A stretch of DNA of 64,000 bases from Salinimonas profundi (GTDB taxonomy: Bacteria > Pseudomonadota > Gammaproteobacteria > Enterobacterales > Alteromonadaceae): assembly GCF_014750655.1 (NCBI RefSeq), contig NZ_JABBXD010000001.1, positions 1 through 64,000 of the forward strand, given 5' to 3'. Shown one piece after another: positions 55,612-64,000 of this stretch (positions within the stretch are counted from its first letter, which is position 1; each line of letters opens with the position of its first letter). The translations under genes were made by a program, and so were the position numbers. Under the pieces are notes generated by a model. That model was not told the DNA's origin. It worked only from the letters and a program-made list of their open reading frames with translations, and did not search any database.

Positions 55612-56406
55612 ATGAACCGGTACGCATTGGGTATCGAATACGATGGTGCAGCGCACTATGGTTGGCAGCGACAACTTAATGTGCCAAGTGTCCAGGCTTA
55701 TCTGGAAACAGCCTTAAGCAAAGTGGCTGATGAAACGATTCAGGTGCAGTGCGCCGGGCGTACCGATGCGGGCGTGCACGCGACAGGACAGGTAGTGCAC
55801 TTTACCAGCAGCGTAACCCGCCCGGAACGAGCGTGGACCATGGGTGTAAACGCAAACTTGCCTGACTCTATAGCGGTAAATTGGTCAACTGAAGTTGACG
55901 AAGATTTTCATGCGCGTTTCTCGGCAACGCATCGTCGTTATCGATATATCATTTACAATGCCGTCAACCGACCGGCGATTCTGGGTAAAGGGGTTACACA
56001 TGTTTATAAGCCGCTTGATGAAAGCCGCATGCTGGAAGCTGCGCAGGCATTAGTCGGCGAACACGACTTTAGTGCGTTTCGCGCAGCCCACTGTCAGTCA
56101 AACACCCCCTTTAGAAATGTGACGCATGTTGACGTAAATCGTAAGGGACGTTACATCATCATTGATATCAGAGCCAACGCCTTTGTTCATCATATGGTGA
56201 GAAATATCGCCGGTTCGCTGATTGAAATTGGTGCGAATGAGCAACCAATTGACTGGATGGCAACGCTACTGGAAGGCAAAGACCGTACATTAGCCGCTGC
56301 TACCGCGAAACCACACGGGCTTTACCTTGTCGATGTCACATATCCGTCGCGTTTCGCACTGCCCAATCGTCCGCTTGGGCCATTATTTTTACCCGATGAT
56401 AGGTAA
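55612..56406 (+). CDS. truA: tRNA pseudouridine(38-40) synthase TruA
   Basis: A 264-residue TruA. Catalytic Asp52 lies in [18 protein letters not shown]. Other motifs are [17 protein letters not shown] at the N terminus, [27 protein letters not shown] and [23 protein letters not shown] 55,612 is preferred to the GTG one codon earlier. Order fimV-truA-accD-folC is conserved. Confidence 0.95.
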   Translation: MNRYALGIEYDGAAHYGWQRQLNVPSVQAYLETALSKVADETIQVQCAGRTDAGVHATGQVVHFTSSVTRPERAWTMGVNANLPDSIAVNWSTEVDEDFHARFSATHRRYRYIIYNAVNRPAILGKGVTHVYKPLDESRMLEAAQALVGEHDFSAFRAAHCQSNTPFRNVTHVDVNRKGRYIIIDIRANAFVHHMVRNIAGSLIEIGANEQPIDWMATLLEGKDRTLAAATAKPHGLYLVDVTYPSRFALPNRPLGPLFLPDDR

Positions 56407-56424
56407 CAAACGCATAAAAGGTAT

Positions 56425-56441
56425 AACTTCTTAGACCAGTT
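56425..56441. promoter_or_regulatory. FadR-like site upstream of accD
   Basis: AACTTCTTAGACCAGTT matches the 17-base FadR palindrome at about 14 positions, with a perfect right half (AGACCAGTT). It lies 121 bases before the accD start. In E. coli FadR is reported to activate acc genes. Only one half-site is strong, so this is a candidate. Confidence 0.4.
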
Positions 56442-56561
56442 TTATTTTTCCGATTTTTCTGTATTGTGATGTAATAGCGGGCTAAACCTAACAATAGGCA
56501 GCATACTTAATAGAATGAAGAACAATTGCTGCGTTAACTAAGCGTAAAAGGATTCTCCACG

Positions 56562-57407
56562 ATGAGCTGGATTCAAAAAATACTTCCCAGAACACAAACG
56601 TCGACAAAGGGGAATGTACCCGAAGGTATCTGGACAAAATGTACTTCTTGTCAGGCTGTTCTTTATAAAAACGAGCTTGAGAAGCTGTTGGAGGTTTGTC
56701 CCAAGTGTGACAATCACATGCGCATCAGCGCTCGTCGTCGCCTTGACAGCTTTCTGGATAAAAATGACCGCAAAGAACTGGGTGCTAACTTTGAGCCTCA
56801 GGATATTCTTAAGTTTAAAGATTCCAAGCGCTATAAAGATCGCATCTCTGCAGCACAAAAGAGCACCAGCGAGAAAGATGCGCTAATCGCGATGCAGGGT
56901 AAACTTAAAGGAATGCCTGTTGCTGCGGTGAGCTTTGAGTTCGCTTTTATGGGTGGCTCGATGGCTTCCGTGGTGGGTGCCCGGTTTGTAGCAGCTGTTA
57001 ATGCGTGCATTGAACACAATATGCCTCTGGTCTGTTTTTCTGCCAGTGGCGGAGCACGTATGCAGGAAGCGCTGATGTCATTAATGCAAATGGCGAAAAC
57101 ATCGGCTGCGCTGGCAAAAATGCGCGAAAAAGGCTTGCCGTATATTTCGGTGCTGACAGACCCGACAATGGGCGGTGTATCAGCCAGTCTTGCCATGCTG
57201 GGGGATATTAATGTTGCCGAGCCACGAGCGTTAATTGGCTTTGCCGGACCTCGGGTTATCGAGCAAACAGTTCGTGAAACTCTGCCAGAAGGTTTCCAGC
57301 GTAGCGAATTTCTGCTGGATAAGGGCGCTATCGATATGATTGTTGATCGCCGTGAAATGCGCGACAAAATTCACGGGTTACTGCTTAAACTACATCGTCC
57401 TGATTAA
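56562..57407 (+). CDS. accD: Acetyl-CoA carboxylase carboxyltransferase subunit beta AccD
   Basis: A 281-residue beta subunit of the carboxyltransferase that moves CO2 from carboxybiotin to acetyl-CoA, forming malonyl-CoA. N-terminal zinc ribbon Cys27, Cys30, Cys46, Cys49 (CTSC, CPKC). Crotonase-like core: [40 protein letters not shown] and the oxyanion region [23 protein letters not shown] precedes the ATG. folC starts four bases after the stop, so both are one operon. Confidence 0.96.
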   Translation: MSWIQKILPRTQTSTKGNVPEGIWTKCTSCQAVLYKNELEKLLEVCPKCDNHMRISARRRLDSFLDKNDRKELGANFEPQDILKFKDSKRYKDRISAAQKSTSEKDALIAMQGKLKGMPVAAVSFEFAFMGGSMASVVGARFVAAVNACIEHNMPLVCFSASGGARMQEALMSLMQMAKTSAALAKMREKGLPYISVLTDPTMGGVSASLAMLGDINVAEPRALIGFAGPRVIEQTVRETLPEGFQRSEFLLDKGAIDMIVDRREMRDKIHGLLLKLHRPD

Positions 57408-57410
57408 GCT

Positions 57411-58682
57411 ATGAAGTCATCAACATCGGCTAAGCCACAAAACAAAACGTTAACCGAATGGTTATCTTATCTTGAATCCATTCACCCCAGTGTGATCGAA
57501 TTGGGTTTAAACCGCATTAAGCTGGTGGCCGATCGGTTGAACCTGGATTTCAGTGATAAAACCGTCATTACCGTTGCAGGTACCAACGGAAAAGGTACGA
57601 CGTGTCGCTTTCTGGAGCAGGCATGTTTAAGCAAAGGTAAGACGACTGGCGTCTACAGCTCGCCGCATCTGCTTGAATACCAGGAACGGGTGCGTATTAA
57701 TAATGTCAGTGCCCAAAGTCAGGCGCTTTGTGCAGCGTTCGCCACAATAGAAGAAGCCAGAGAAGATATTTCATTAACTTACTTTGAGTTTGGCACCCTT
57801 GCTGCGTTATTGCTGATGAAGCAGGCTGATGTCGATATCCTTATTCTTGAGGTAGGACTTGGTGGCCGGTTAGATGCCACCAACATTATTGATGCTGATC
57901 TTGCTGTCATTACCACCATTGATCTTGACCATCAGGACTGGCTAGGGGACACCCGGGATGCTATAGCCAGAGAAAAAGCCGGGATCATGAGAAGCAATGG
58001 GAAGGCCGTTATTGGTGAACCTGAACCGCCGCAAAGCCTGAGGGATGTGGTTGAAAGTCTAAGTGTATCTGCCCGCTGGGCCGGCCAGGATTTTTACACT
58101 CAGCAGCATGATGAGACGTGGAGCTGGATCTCTGACGATTGCAGGATAGATGATTTACCTACACCACGCATTCCAATCCAGAATGTGGCTACCGCGTTGG
58201 CGGCACTACAGATACTTGATTTACTGCCTGCGCCGTCGGCGGTGAGGGAGTTAGCTGCGGCGGTGAGTCTGCCAGGTCGTCTTGAAACCATAGCACTGTT
58301 ACCGCGGGTGGTTGTTGATGTTGGACACAATCCACAGGCAATGGCCGCGCTGCGGCGCTGGATCGCGTCTCAGCCGTATCATAAACTTCATTTTGTGGCC
58401 GGTATGCTTAAAGACAAGTCAATTAAAGCGACGCTGGCTGAACTGAACGGATTATCGGCACGATGGTTTTTAGGGACAACTAAGGGCCCTCGTGGCGCGG
58501 CGTCGCGCCTGTTGCAGGAAAATCTTGATAAATCGGAACAAAATCAGTCAAACTGTTACAATAGCGTTGGTGAGGCATACGCTCAGGCAATTAATGAAGC
58601 GGACGAGAGAGACCTGATTATTGTTTTTGGTTCTTTTCTTACTGTTGCTGATGTAATGCATTCGACGCTGCCCCCATCATAA
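57411..58682 (+). CDS. folC: Bifunctional folylpolyglutamate / dihydrofolate synthase FolC
   Basis: A 423-residue Mur-ligase-type enzyme. ATP-binding P-loop VAGTNGKGTTCRFLEQ near 54-69, SSPHLLEYQERVRIN, the metal site FEFGTLAALLLM, LEVGLGGRLDATNII, TTIDLDHQDWLGDTRDAIA, and the C-terminal ligase domain with VVDVGHNPQAMAALRRWI. Adds glutamates to (dihydro)folate. Follows accD within four bases and precedes the SPOR protein gene by 28 bases. Confidence 0.95.
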   Translation: MKSSTSAKPQNKTLTEWLSYLESIHPSVIELGLNRIKLVADRLNLDFSDKTVITVAGTNGKGTTCRFLEQACLSKGKTTGVYSSPHLLEYQERVRINNVSAQSQALCAAFATIEEAREDISLTYFEFGTLAALLLMKQADVDILILEVGLGGRLDATNIIDADLAVITTIDLDHQDWLGDTRDAIAREKAGIMRSNGKAVIGEPEPPQSLRDVVESLSVSARWAGQDFYTQQHDETWSWISDDCRIDDLPTPRIPIQNVATALAALQILDLLPAPSAVRELAAAVSLPGRLETIALLPRVVVDVGHNPQAMAALRRWIASQPYHKLHFVAGMLKDKSIKATLAELNGLSARWFLGTTKGPRGAASRLLQENLDKSEQNQSNCYNSVGEAYAQAINEADERDLIIVFGSFLTVADVMHSTLPPS

Positions 58683-58710
58683 TTGCAATAGGTAGTAACA
58701 GGAGTATTCA

Positions 58711-59301
58711 GTGAGTTCGGCCCTTCAAAACCGACTGGTAGGTACTGTCATTGTGGTGGCCCTGGCTGTCATTTTTTTACCTGACTTTCTCAATGGTAAG
58801 CAGGAAACGGTTAAAGCCGACTTTGCCAGTGTACCGGCTACGCCGGAAAAAAAGCCCATTGTAGAGCCGGATAACTTTCCCTCCGAACGCGTTGCACGCG
58901 CTGCACAACGTCCCATCGAAATCGTAGATGAAAAAGCGGTAGATGACCCGGTAGCGGCTGGAGAGCAAAACGATATTGAGGCAGCTGACAGTGTTGCGGC
59001 TAATAATGATCTCGCCAGCCAGACGGTGGTTAAAGCTCCGTCTGATACAGCTGAAGATGCCGGGTGGGTGATTCAGCTGGGGAGTTTCCGTCATAAAAAA
59101 AATGTTCAGCAATTACTCAATAAGCTGGAAAAAGCCGGGTACCGGGCATTCAGCCGAGGGATCAAAACGAACTCGGGGGCGCTGACTAAAGTATTTGTAG
59201 GCCCTGATCTGAATAAGAAAAAGCTCGAAAATGCTTTACCCCATCTTAAGGAACTAACCGGACTTAAGGGAAAGGTGACTGAGTTTAAGGTTAATTCGTA
59301 A
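58711..59301 (+). CDS. dedD: SPOR-domain cell-division protein DedD
   Basis: A 196-residue bitopic protein: cytoplasmic N terminus and one membrane helix (LVGTVIVVALAVIFLPDFL), an acidic periplasmic linker, and a C-terminal SPOR domain (about 118-194) with WVIQLGSFRHKKNVQQLLNK and VFVGPDLNKKKLENALPHLK. Known: SPOR domains bind denuded septal peptidoglycan, and DedD helps cell constriction. Start GTG with AGGAG upstream. Position after folC as in E. coli. Confidence 0.93.
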   Translation: MSSALQNRLVGTVIVVALAVIFLPDFLNGKQETVKADFASVPATPEKKPIVEPDNFPSERVARAAQRPIEIVDEKAVDDPVAAGEQNDIEAADSVAANNDLASQTVVKAPSDTAEDAGWVIQLGSFRHKKNVQQLLNKLEKAGYRAFSRGIKTNSGALTKVFVGPDLNKKKLENALPHLKELTGLKGKVTEFKVNS

Positions 59302-59460
59302 TCTGAAATGCCTGTTTTAACCTGCGCACTTTATGAACAAATTTCTTAGTGCGATACCTTTTTCAGATTGGTAATGCCCTATGCTTCTGGTAGAATGCGC
59401 GCCATCTTGACGCTGAGACGACTGCCGTGCTCGTTTTCATAAGGTATGAGCTAATTTAAC

Positions 59461-59952
59461 GTGTTGAACTGGGTCGATTTTTCAATAATTGGTATCATCG
59501 CGATATCAACCCTTATTAGCCTCGTCCGGGGTTTTGTAAAAGAAGCCATCTCTTTAGTCGTCTGGTTTGGCGCCTTATTTGTTGCCAGCCAGTTTTTTGC
59601 AGATTTAGCGGTCTATTTCACCAGTATTAATGATCCGGTGCTCAGAAACGGCGCGGCGATTGCGGTGCTCTTTATTATGACCCTGATAGTGGGTGGACTT
59701 ATCAATCATACCGTTGGTCAGGCGGTACACGCATCCGGTTTATCGGGGGCTGATCGCATTCTTGGCGCTGTCTTTGGCGCATTGCGCGGCGTGTTGATTG
59801 TCAGTGCGCTATTATTTTTCATGGATACCTTCACGGCTGCGGCAACCGCAACGTGGTGGCAGCAATCTGTGCTGATCCCGGAATTCGGGGTCATCATCGA
59901 GTGGTTTTTTGCATTTGTAAAAGGCAGCTCCAGTTTTTTAACTCCCGCTTAA
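59461..59952 (+). CDS. cvpA: CvpA family inner-membrane protein
   Basis: A 163-residue protein with four hydrophobic helices (VDFSIIGIIAISTLISLVRG, VVWFGALFVASQFFADLAVY, AAIAVLFIMTLIVGGLI, GALRGVLIVSALLFFMDTF). Known: CvpA is needed for colicin V production and envelope robustness; function not fully known. GTG start; a weak ribosome site. Directly upstream of purF (14 bases), as in enterobacteria. Confidence 0.93.
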   Translation: MLNWVDFSIIGIIAISTLISLVRGFVKEAISLVVWFGALFVASQFFADLAVYFTSINDPVLRNGAAIAVLFIMTLIVGGLINHTVGQAVHASGLSGADRILGAVFGALRGVLIVSALLFFMDTFTAAATATWWQQSVLIPEFGVIIEWFFAFVKGSSSFLTPA

Positions 59953-59966
59953 GATAGGTAAAACAG

Positions 59967-61484
59967 ATGTGTGGTATTGTCGGAATAGTAGGTAAAACGC
60001 AGGTAGCGCAGTCACTTTACGACGGATTAACCGTACTGCAGCACCGGGGCCAGGACGCCGCAGGTATCATCACTATTGATCACAACCGGTTTAACTTACG
60101 CAAAGCCAATGGGTTGGTCAGAGATGTGTTTCACACACGTCACATGAAGCGTTTGTCAGGTACGATGGGGATTGGCCATGTTCGCTATCCTACGGCTGGA
60201 ACATCCAGCTCAGCTGAAGCGCAGCCTTTTTATGTGAACTCACCATTCGGTATCGCTTTTGCGCACAATGGTAACCTGACAAACTCGCATGATTTGCAGG
60301 AAGAAGTGTTCCGTATTGCGCGTCGGCATATTAATACCTCTTCAGACTCGGAGTTATTGCTCAATATCTTTGCTCACGAGTTACAACAGTGCACAGAGCT
60401 TACTGTCAGTGCTGAAGAAATTTTCAAAGTGGTCACCCGGGTTCATAAAAAAATTCGCGGTGCGTATGCGGTCGTGGCAGCAATCATCGGACAGGGCGTT
60501 GTGGCGTTTCGTGACCCGCACGGTATTCGCCCACTGGCACTGGGTAAGCGTATTACCGAAATGGGCGAAGAGTACATGGTGGCCTCTGAGAGCGTAGCGC
60601 TTGATGCAGTAGGTTTCACCTTTATCCGTGATGTCGCCCCCGGAGAAGCAGTATTTATCAGTGAACACGGCGAATTACACACACAGCAATGTGCAGAGCA
60701 TCCGTCGACATCACCTTGTGTATTTGAATATGTGTACTTTGCACGGCCCGATTCGTTTATTGATGGGGTATCGGTTTACGCATCCAGAGTGAATATGGGG
60801 CGCAAGCTCGGCGAAAAAATCGCCCGCGAATGGGCCGATAAAGACATTGATGTTGTGATTCCGATTCCTGAAACATCGATGGATGTTGCACTGCAAATTG
60901 CCAATACGCTGGAATTGCCTTATCGGCAGGGATTTGTAAAGAATCGTTACATCGGACGCACATTTATTATGCCCGGTCAGACGATGCGTAAGCAATCGGT
61001 GCGCAGAAAGCTAAATGCGATTTCGTCAGAATTCCGCGGCAAAAATGTCCTCTTGGTAGATGATTCAATAGTGCGCGGTACTACATCTGGTCAAATCATT
61101 GAAATGGCAAGGGAGTCGGGTGCTAATAAAGTTTACTTTGCTTCCGCCGCGCCAGAGATTCGTTTCCCGAATGTGTATGGTATCGATATGCCATCAGCCA
61201 ATGAGTTGATTGCCTATGGCAGAGAAATTGAGCAAATTGCTGATCTAATTCAGGCCGACGGCCTGATATTCCAGGATATAAAAGATCTGGTGGAAGCGGT
61301 GCGTGAGGAAAACCCTGAAATTCAGCGTTTTGAAACATCGGTATTCGATGGCAGCTATATTACCGCTGATATTGACCAGGAGTACCTGGAGCGTATCGAT
61401 TTGGCGCGGGGTGAATCAAGCCAGGCACCGGTGATGCAGGCCGAGTTATCAAACCTTGAAATGCACAATATGGATAACGACTGA
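59967..61484 (+). CDS. purF: Amidophosphoribosyltransferase PurF
   Basis: A 505-residue enzyme for the first step of purine synthesis (PRPP + glutamine to phosphoribosylamine). N-terminal Ntn-glutaminase with the nucleophile Cys2 (MCGIVGIVG), [27 protein letters not shown]-terminal phosphoribosyltransferase with the PRPP loop [20 protein letters not shown]. No propeptide, as in E. coli. No clear PurR box upstream of cvpA was found by eye. A strong terminator follows. Confidence 0.97.
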   Translation: MCGIVGIVGKTQVAQSLYDGLTVLQHRGQDAAGIITIDHNRFNLRKANGLVRDVFHTRHMKRLSGTMGIGHVRYPTAGTSSSAEAQPFYVNSPFGIAFAHNGNLTNSHDLQEEVFRIARRHINTSSDSELLLNIFAHELQQCTELTVSAEEIFKVVTRVHKKIRGAYAVVAAIIGQGVVAFRDPHGIRPLALGKRITEMGEEYMVASESVALDAVGFTFIRDVAPGEAVFISEHGELHTQQCAEHPSTSPCVFEYVYFARPDSFIDGVSVYASRVNMGRKLGEKIAREWADKDIDVVIPIPETSMDVALQIANTLELPYRQGFVKNRYIGRTFIMPGQTMRKQSVRRKLNAISSEFRGKNVLLVDDSIVRGTTSGQIIEMARESGANKVYFASAAPEIRFPNVYGIDMPSANELIAYGREIEQIADLIQADGLIFQDIKDLVEAVREENPEIQRFETSVFDGSYITADIDQEYLERIDLARGESSQAPVMQAELSNLEMHNMDND

Positions 61485-61503
61485 TTAGTCATGATGATTA
61501 GAC

Positions 61504-61530
61504 AAAAGCCGCGCCCAGCGCGGCTTTTTT
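61504..61530 (+). terminator. Rho-independent terminator of purF
   Basis: Stem AGCCGCGC-CCA-GCGCGGCT with preceding A-run and six T. Confidence 0.93.
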
Positions 61531-61566
61531 AATCCTGCATTGGGTTTTGTGATAAGGAAGAGCTGG

Positions 61567-62247
61567 TTGAACACTTCTTGTAACGCCGTTATGGCACTTC
61601 GCGACAAAGAGCTGTCTGGCTCGACAAAGCCTTTTGTGACAAGAGGCAGTCGGGTCATCAGGTGTGAATCGTGCCTGTTACCAAAACCACATTGTATATG
61701 TGACCAGAAGCCGGACGCGGTGGGAACATGTGCTGTGGTTTTATTAATGGCGCAGGGAGAATACTATAAACCCTCCAACACAGGTCGCCTGATTGCCGAT
61801 GTCGTTCCTGAAAATTACGCCTATAAGTGGTGCCGCACGCAGGCGCAGCCTGAATTACTGCGCTTGCTGGCCGATACTTCTTACCAGCCTTATCTGATCT
61901 TCCCTCACGAGTACGCGCCGATGGAAAGGTGTGTGAACCAGGTAAAACCGTCAACCAGAAAGCCGCTGTTCATTTTTTTAGATGGGACATGGCGTGAAGC
62001 AAAGCGGATGTTCAGGAAAAGTGATTATCTGCAATGTCTCCCTGTTTTAAGTATTAGTACAGCTGAGCAAAATGATTATGTATTGCGGGAAGCCGCGCAC
62101 GATTATCAGTTGTGTACCGCACAGGTTGCAGTCAAAATTTTTCAGTTGGCGGGTGAACAGGAAAGTGCGTTAGCACTGGACAACTATTTTAAGGTATTTA
62201 CATCTCACTATCTTAAAGGGAAGCCCGACAGAAAGCACCGGGCCTGA
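61567..62247 (+). CDS. DTW-domain tRNA aminocarboxypropyltransferase (TapT-like)
   Basis: About 226 residues. The Cys cluster RCESCLLPKPHCICD near 32-46, followed by the SPOUT-like core with the DxTW signature FIFLDGTWREAKRMF near 135-149. Known: the DTW family includes TapT (YfiP), which makes acp3U in tRNA with S-adenosylmethionine as donor. The start is uncertain: TTG 61,567 has GGAAG seven bases upstream, TTG 61,540 overlaps the terminator, and ATG 61,591 lacks a ribosome site. A tRNA-modification role is inferred from the family. Tail-to-tail with the Yip1 gene, two bases apart. Confidence 0.85.
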   Translation: MNTSCNAVMALRDKELSGSTKPFVTRGSRVIRCESCLLPKPHCICDQKPDAVGTCAVVLLMAQGEYYKPSNTGRLIADVVPENYAYKWCRTQAQPELLRLLADTSYQPYLIFPHEYAPMERCVNQVKPSTRKPLFIFLDGTWREAKRMFRKSDYLQCLPVLSISTAEQNDYVLREAAHDYQLCTAQVAVKIFQLAGEQESALALDNYFKVFTSHYLKGKPDRKHRA

Positions 62248-62249
62248 AT

Positions 62250-62849
62250 TTAATGTAAAAACTGTGGCCCGAAGCCTGAGCCCCAGGCAATGATAGTGGC
62301 CGCCATTAGTATACTGAGTAACACAAGTCCGCAGGTGATCACCGAGCTGGCGTAGATAAACCCTTTTTCTTCTGGAATATGCATGATGATGGGGACGCCG
62401 GCATACAATAGATACACTGAATACGACAGCCCTACAAGCCCGACACTCATTACAAACCAAAGCTGCGGGTAAAGCCCGGCAAATCCCACCATGAATAGCG
62501 GGGTTGCCGTGTAGGCCGCCAATTCGAGTGACTGGGTCCAGGTAGGTTTTGCATCAAAAATGGCTGCCAGTTCCCGAATAAGCAGCGACAGAGCCAGCAC
62601 GCCAAGAAACAGACCGATATAAAGTCCGATACTGACAAAAACCGCGCTTTGTTCGGTGAGGCGGATCGTATCACCTGCACCTATTTTCCAGCCTAATTGT
62701 GTGGCCGAATAATACGTCACCAGCGAGGGTATTAGCGCAATGACCAGAATATGGCTTAATGCATACACACAGTTTTCATGCTTTCTGTCTATTGTCGCCC
62801 ATTCTTCTCTGGGATGCGTATAAATGCCTAACAAGTGATTTAGGATCAT
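62250..62849 (-). CDS. Yip1-family membrane protein
   Basis: A 199-residue protein with about five membrane helices (LSHILVIALIPSLVTYYSAT, VFVSIGLYIGLFLGVLALSL, LAAYTATPLFMVGFAGLYPQ, WFVMSVGLVGLSYSVYLLYA, CGLVLLSILMAATIIAWGSG). The N-terminal pattern LLGIYTHPREEWATI is the usual start of bacterial Yip1-domain (PF04893) proteins. Function unknown. Intact; no operon partner seen. Confidence 0.88.
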   Translation of the reverse strand: MILNHLLGIYTHPREEWATIDRKHENCVYALSHILVIALIPSLVTYYSATQLGWKIGAGDTIRLTEQSAVFVSIGLYIGLFLGVLALSLLIRELAAIFDAKPTWTQSLELAAYTATPLFMVGFAGLYPQLWFVMSVGLVGLSYSVYLLYAGVPIIMHIPEEKGFIYASSVITCGLVLLSILMAATIIAWGSGFGPQFLH

Positions 62850-63002
62850 AGCGTGGACCTACGGCAATCGTTTACAAATGGTTAACAATTAACCTATCGC
62901 CTAACCACCGTAAGAGTCAATAGAAAAGTATAAAAAATATACAGATTGCAACATTAACGCTCAGTAGGCGAGTAAAAACCCGCACCATCTGATGGCTCAG
63001 CG

Positions 63003-64000
63003 TTATACGATGACCTTTTCCCATTTTCCATAACGGCAGGAAATTGAACCTTTGCGCAGGCTAAGCGCGATAAGCAGCGGCCCGCATATAAGGCTGGATA
63101 TCATCGATAGTGTACTTGCCTCGTATAAAAATGGCGCGGCCATTAAGCCAATGCCCAGAGGGATAAGCCCGTAGCGCGCTGCCCGCCCTGATTCAGCTGT
63201 GGCCGTGATGACAACGGTTAAGGCCAGTGCCCCCACAATATGATCGGCATTGGCCATGCCACCAGAAGTATCCAGTGTTATGCGCGTGAACATCAGCCAC
63301 AGGCCAATAGGTATACACAAAGCAAGATTCCAGGGCAGAGTGACACCCCCGGCGACCATATCTTTGAGGACAACAAACGGGCCTCGCTCAAACTCGCGTT
63401 CGTCACCCTGCCATTTACCCTCATCAGTGTCGCCGGTAAAGAAAATGCGTAACAGCGGCCGCCCCTGTTTCTTCCTGCGCCACAAAAACTCGGTGGTTGC
63501 TACAAGCTCATCCAGTGAGTAGGGGATCTGAATCAGCATAGCAGCCGCACCAATCAGACACAGCGTGCACCAGGTGCCGATTACAATTGGCTGAATGATA
63601 ATAAAAAAGATAGAAACCGCGCCCAGGGGTACGATCATAATGCCGAACAACATCACCAGCCAGGGCATCGTCCGCCAGCGGCGGGTCGAGCCCATCAGCC
63701 CGGTGAGAATTTCAAGGGCGTAAGTCAGGGCGCCTAACCCAGCATCGGGCACCGGCCACGCTTCTGAGACTTCAGAGGTAATTATTTCTTCCGTTCCATT
63801 TTTGGGATCGCCCGCGGCGCCTGCAAAGAAGGGCTCCCAGACTGCATCGATATGTCCCAACTGGTAGGCGCAAAGATATCTGGAGATAAAAAAGCCGACA
63901 AATGCCAATAAGATGATGGGCATGCGCTGCACCCAGCTTGACGGGTTAAAATCCCAGCCCGGCGGGACATTCGGGCCTGTTTCAGCGGCAACCAGCGAGA
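63003..64000 (-). CDS. VKOR-like membrane protein, cut by window edge
   Basis: The frame is open to the last base, so the 5' end lies outside the window. 332 codons are visible. The first visible residues include GPNVPPGWDFNPSSWVQRMP, then membrane helices and the redox motif GTWCTLCLIGAAAMLIQIPY, the CxxC-type site of vitamin K epoxide reductase homologues, after a DsbB-like four-helix region. The C-terminal half holds an SPW-like region with further helices (LALTVVITATAESGRAARYG, SMISSLICGPLLIALSL). Known: bacterial VKOR proteins reoxidise DsbA-type enzymes, but this longer class is uncharacterised. Confidence 0.8.
   Translation of the reverse strand, partial: SLVAAETGPNVPPGWDFNPSSWVQRMPIILLAFVGFFISRYLCAYQLGHIDAVWEPFFAGAAGDPKNGTEEIITSEVSEAWPVPDAGLGALTYALEILTGLMGSTRRWRTMPWLVMLFGIMIVPLGAVSIFFIIIQPIVIGTWCTLCLIGAAAMLIQIPYSLDELVATTEFLWRRKKQGRPLLRIFFTGDTDEGKWQGDEREFERGPFVVLKDMVAGGVTLPWNLALCIPIGLWLMFTRITLDTSGGMANADHIVGALALTVVITATAESGRAARYGLIPLGIGLMAAPFLYEASTLSMISSLICGPLLIALSLRKGSISCRYGKWEKVIV

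Overview
The window looks like a chromosomal piece of a marine gammaproteobacterium of the Alteromonadaceae (Alteromonas/Salinimonas type). The basis is gene content and order: yfcM(epmC)-yfcL, mnmC/fabB, pdxB-asd-fimV-truA-accD-folC-dedD-cvpA-purF follow the enterobacterial/alteromonad core order, and FadR, FadH, FlgO-like and FimV/HubP-like proteins fit the group. This is inference from the sequence; no database search was run.

The left half (about 1-29,100) is an accessory region, visibly richer in AT, with many decayed genes. It holds an IS3-type transposase scrap (1-232); a three-gene cluster on the minus strand (flavoprotein pseudogene, glycosyltransferase, YqcI/YcgG haem N-hydroxylase-like protein); a large catalase KatE; a wrecked IS3 element (about 5,966-7,020); a two-gene RsbQ-like hydrolase / PAS hybrid histidine kinase unit; an almost complete IS3 element whose OrfB carries an amber codon; an AraC regulator divergent from a hydrolase, a frameshifted hydrolase lipoprotein and a carboxymuconolactone decarboxylase-cupin fusion; a secreted GH2 beta-galactosidase; and an AbiEi/AbiEii toxin-antitoxin pair.

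Between about 23,950 and 29,100 I read an integron gene-cassette array with no integrase in view: six attC-like sites follow or bracket small plus-strand genes (41-aa ORF, DUF1801, unknown, OLD-family ATPase/Toprim nuclease, unknown, HEPN-like unknown plus CoiA-like nuclease). Several cassette genes carry single in-frame stops or frameshifts, so the array appears to be decaying. It is the least ordinary part of the window.

The right half (29,900-64,000) is intact core genome. It opens with lipid genes: FadR (with a FadR-like site upstream), a conserved unknown, a GMC oxidoreductase, a TetR regulator with a tandem operator in front of an ECH1-like dienoyl-CoA isomerase and FadH; then NemA and a DJ-1/PfpI protein. 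Next come a thioesterase coupled to a membrane retropepsin-like protein, EpmC, an ATP-NAD kinase-family protein, YfcL, and three tandem FlgO-like lipoproteins. MnmC, FabB, PdxB, Asd, a 1,295-residue acidic FimV with 38-residue repeats, TruA, AccD, FolC, DedD, CvpA and PurF follow. The window ends with a DTW-domain protein, a Yip1 membrane protein and a VKOR-like membrane protein cut by the window edge.
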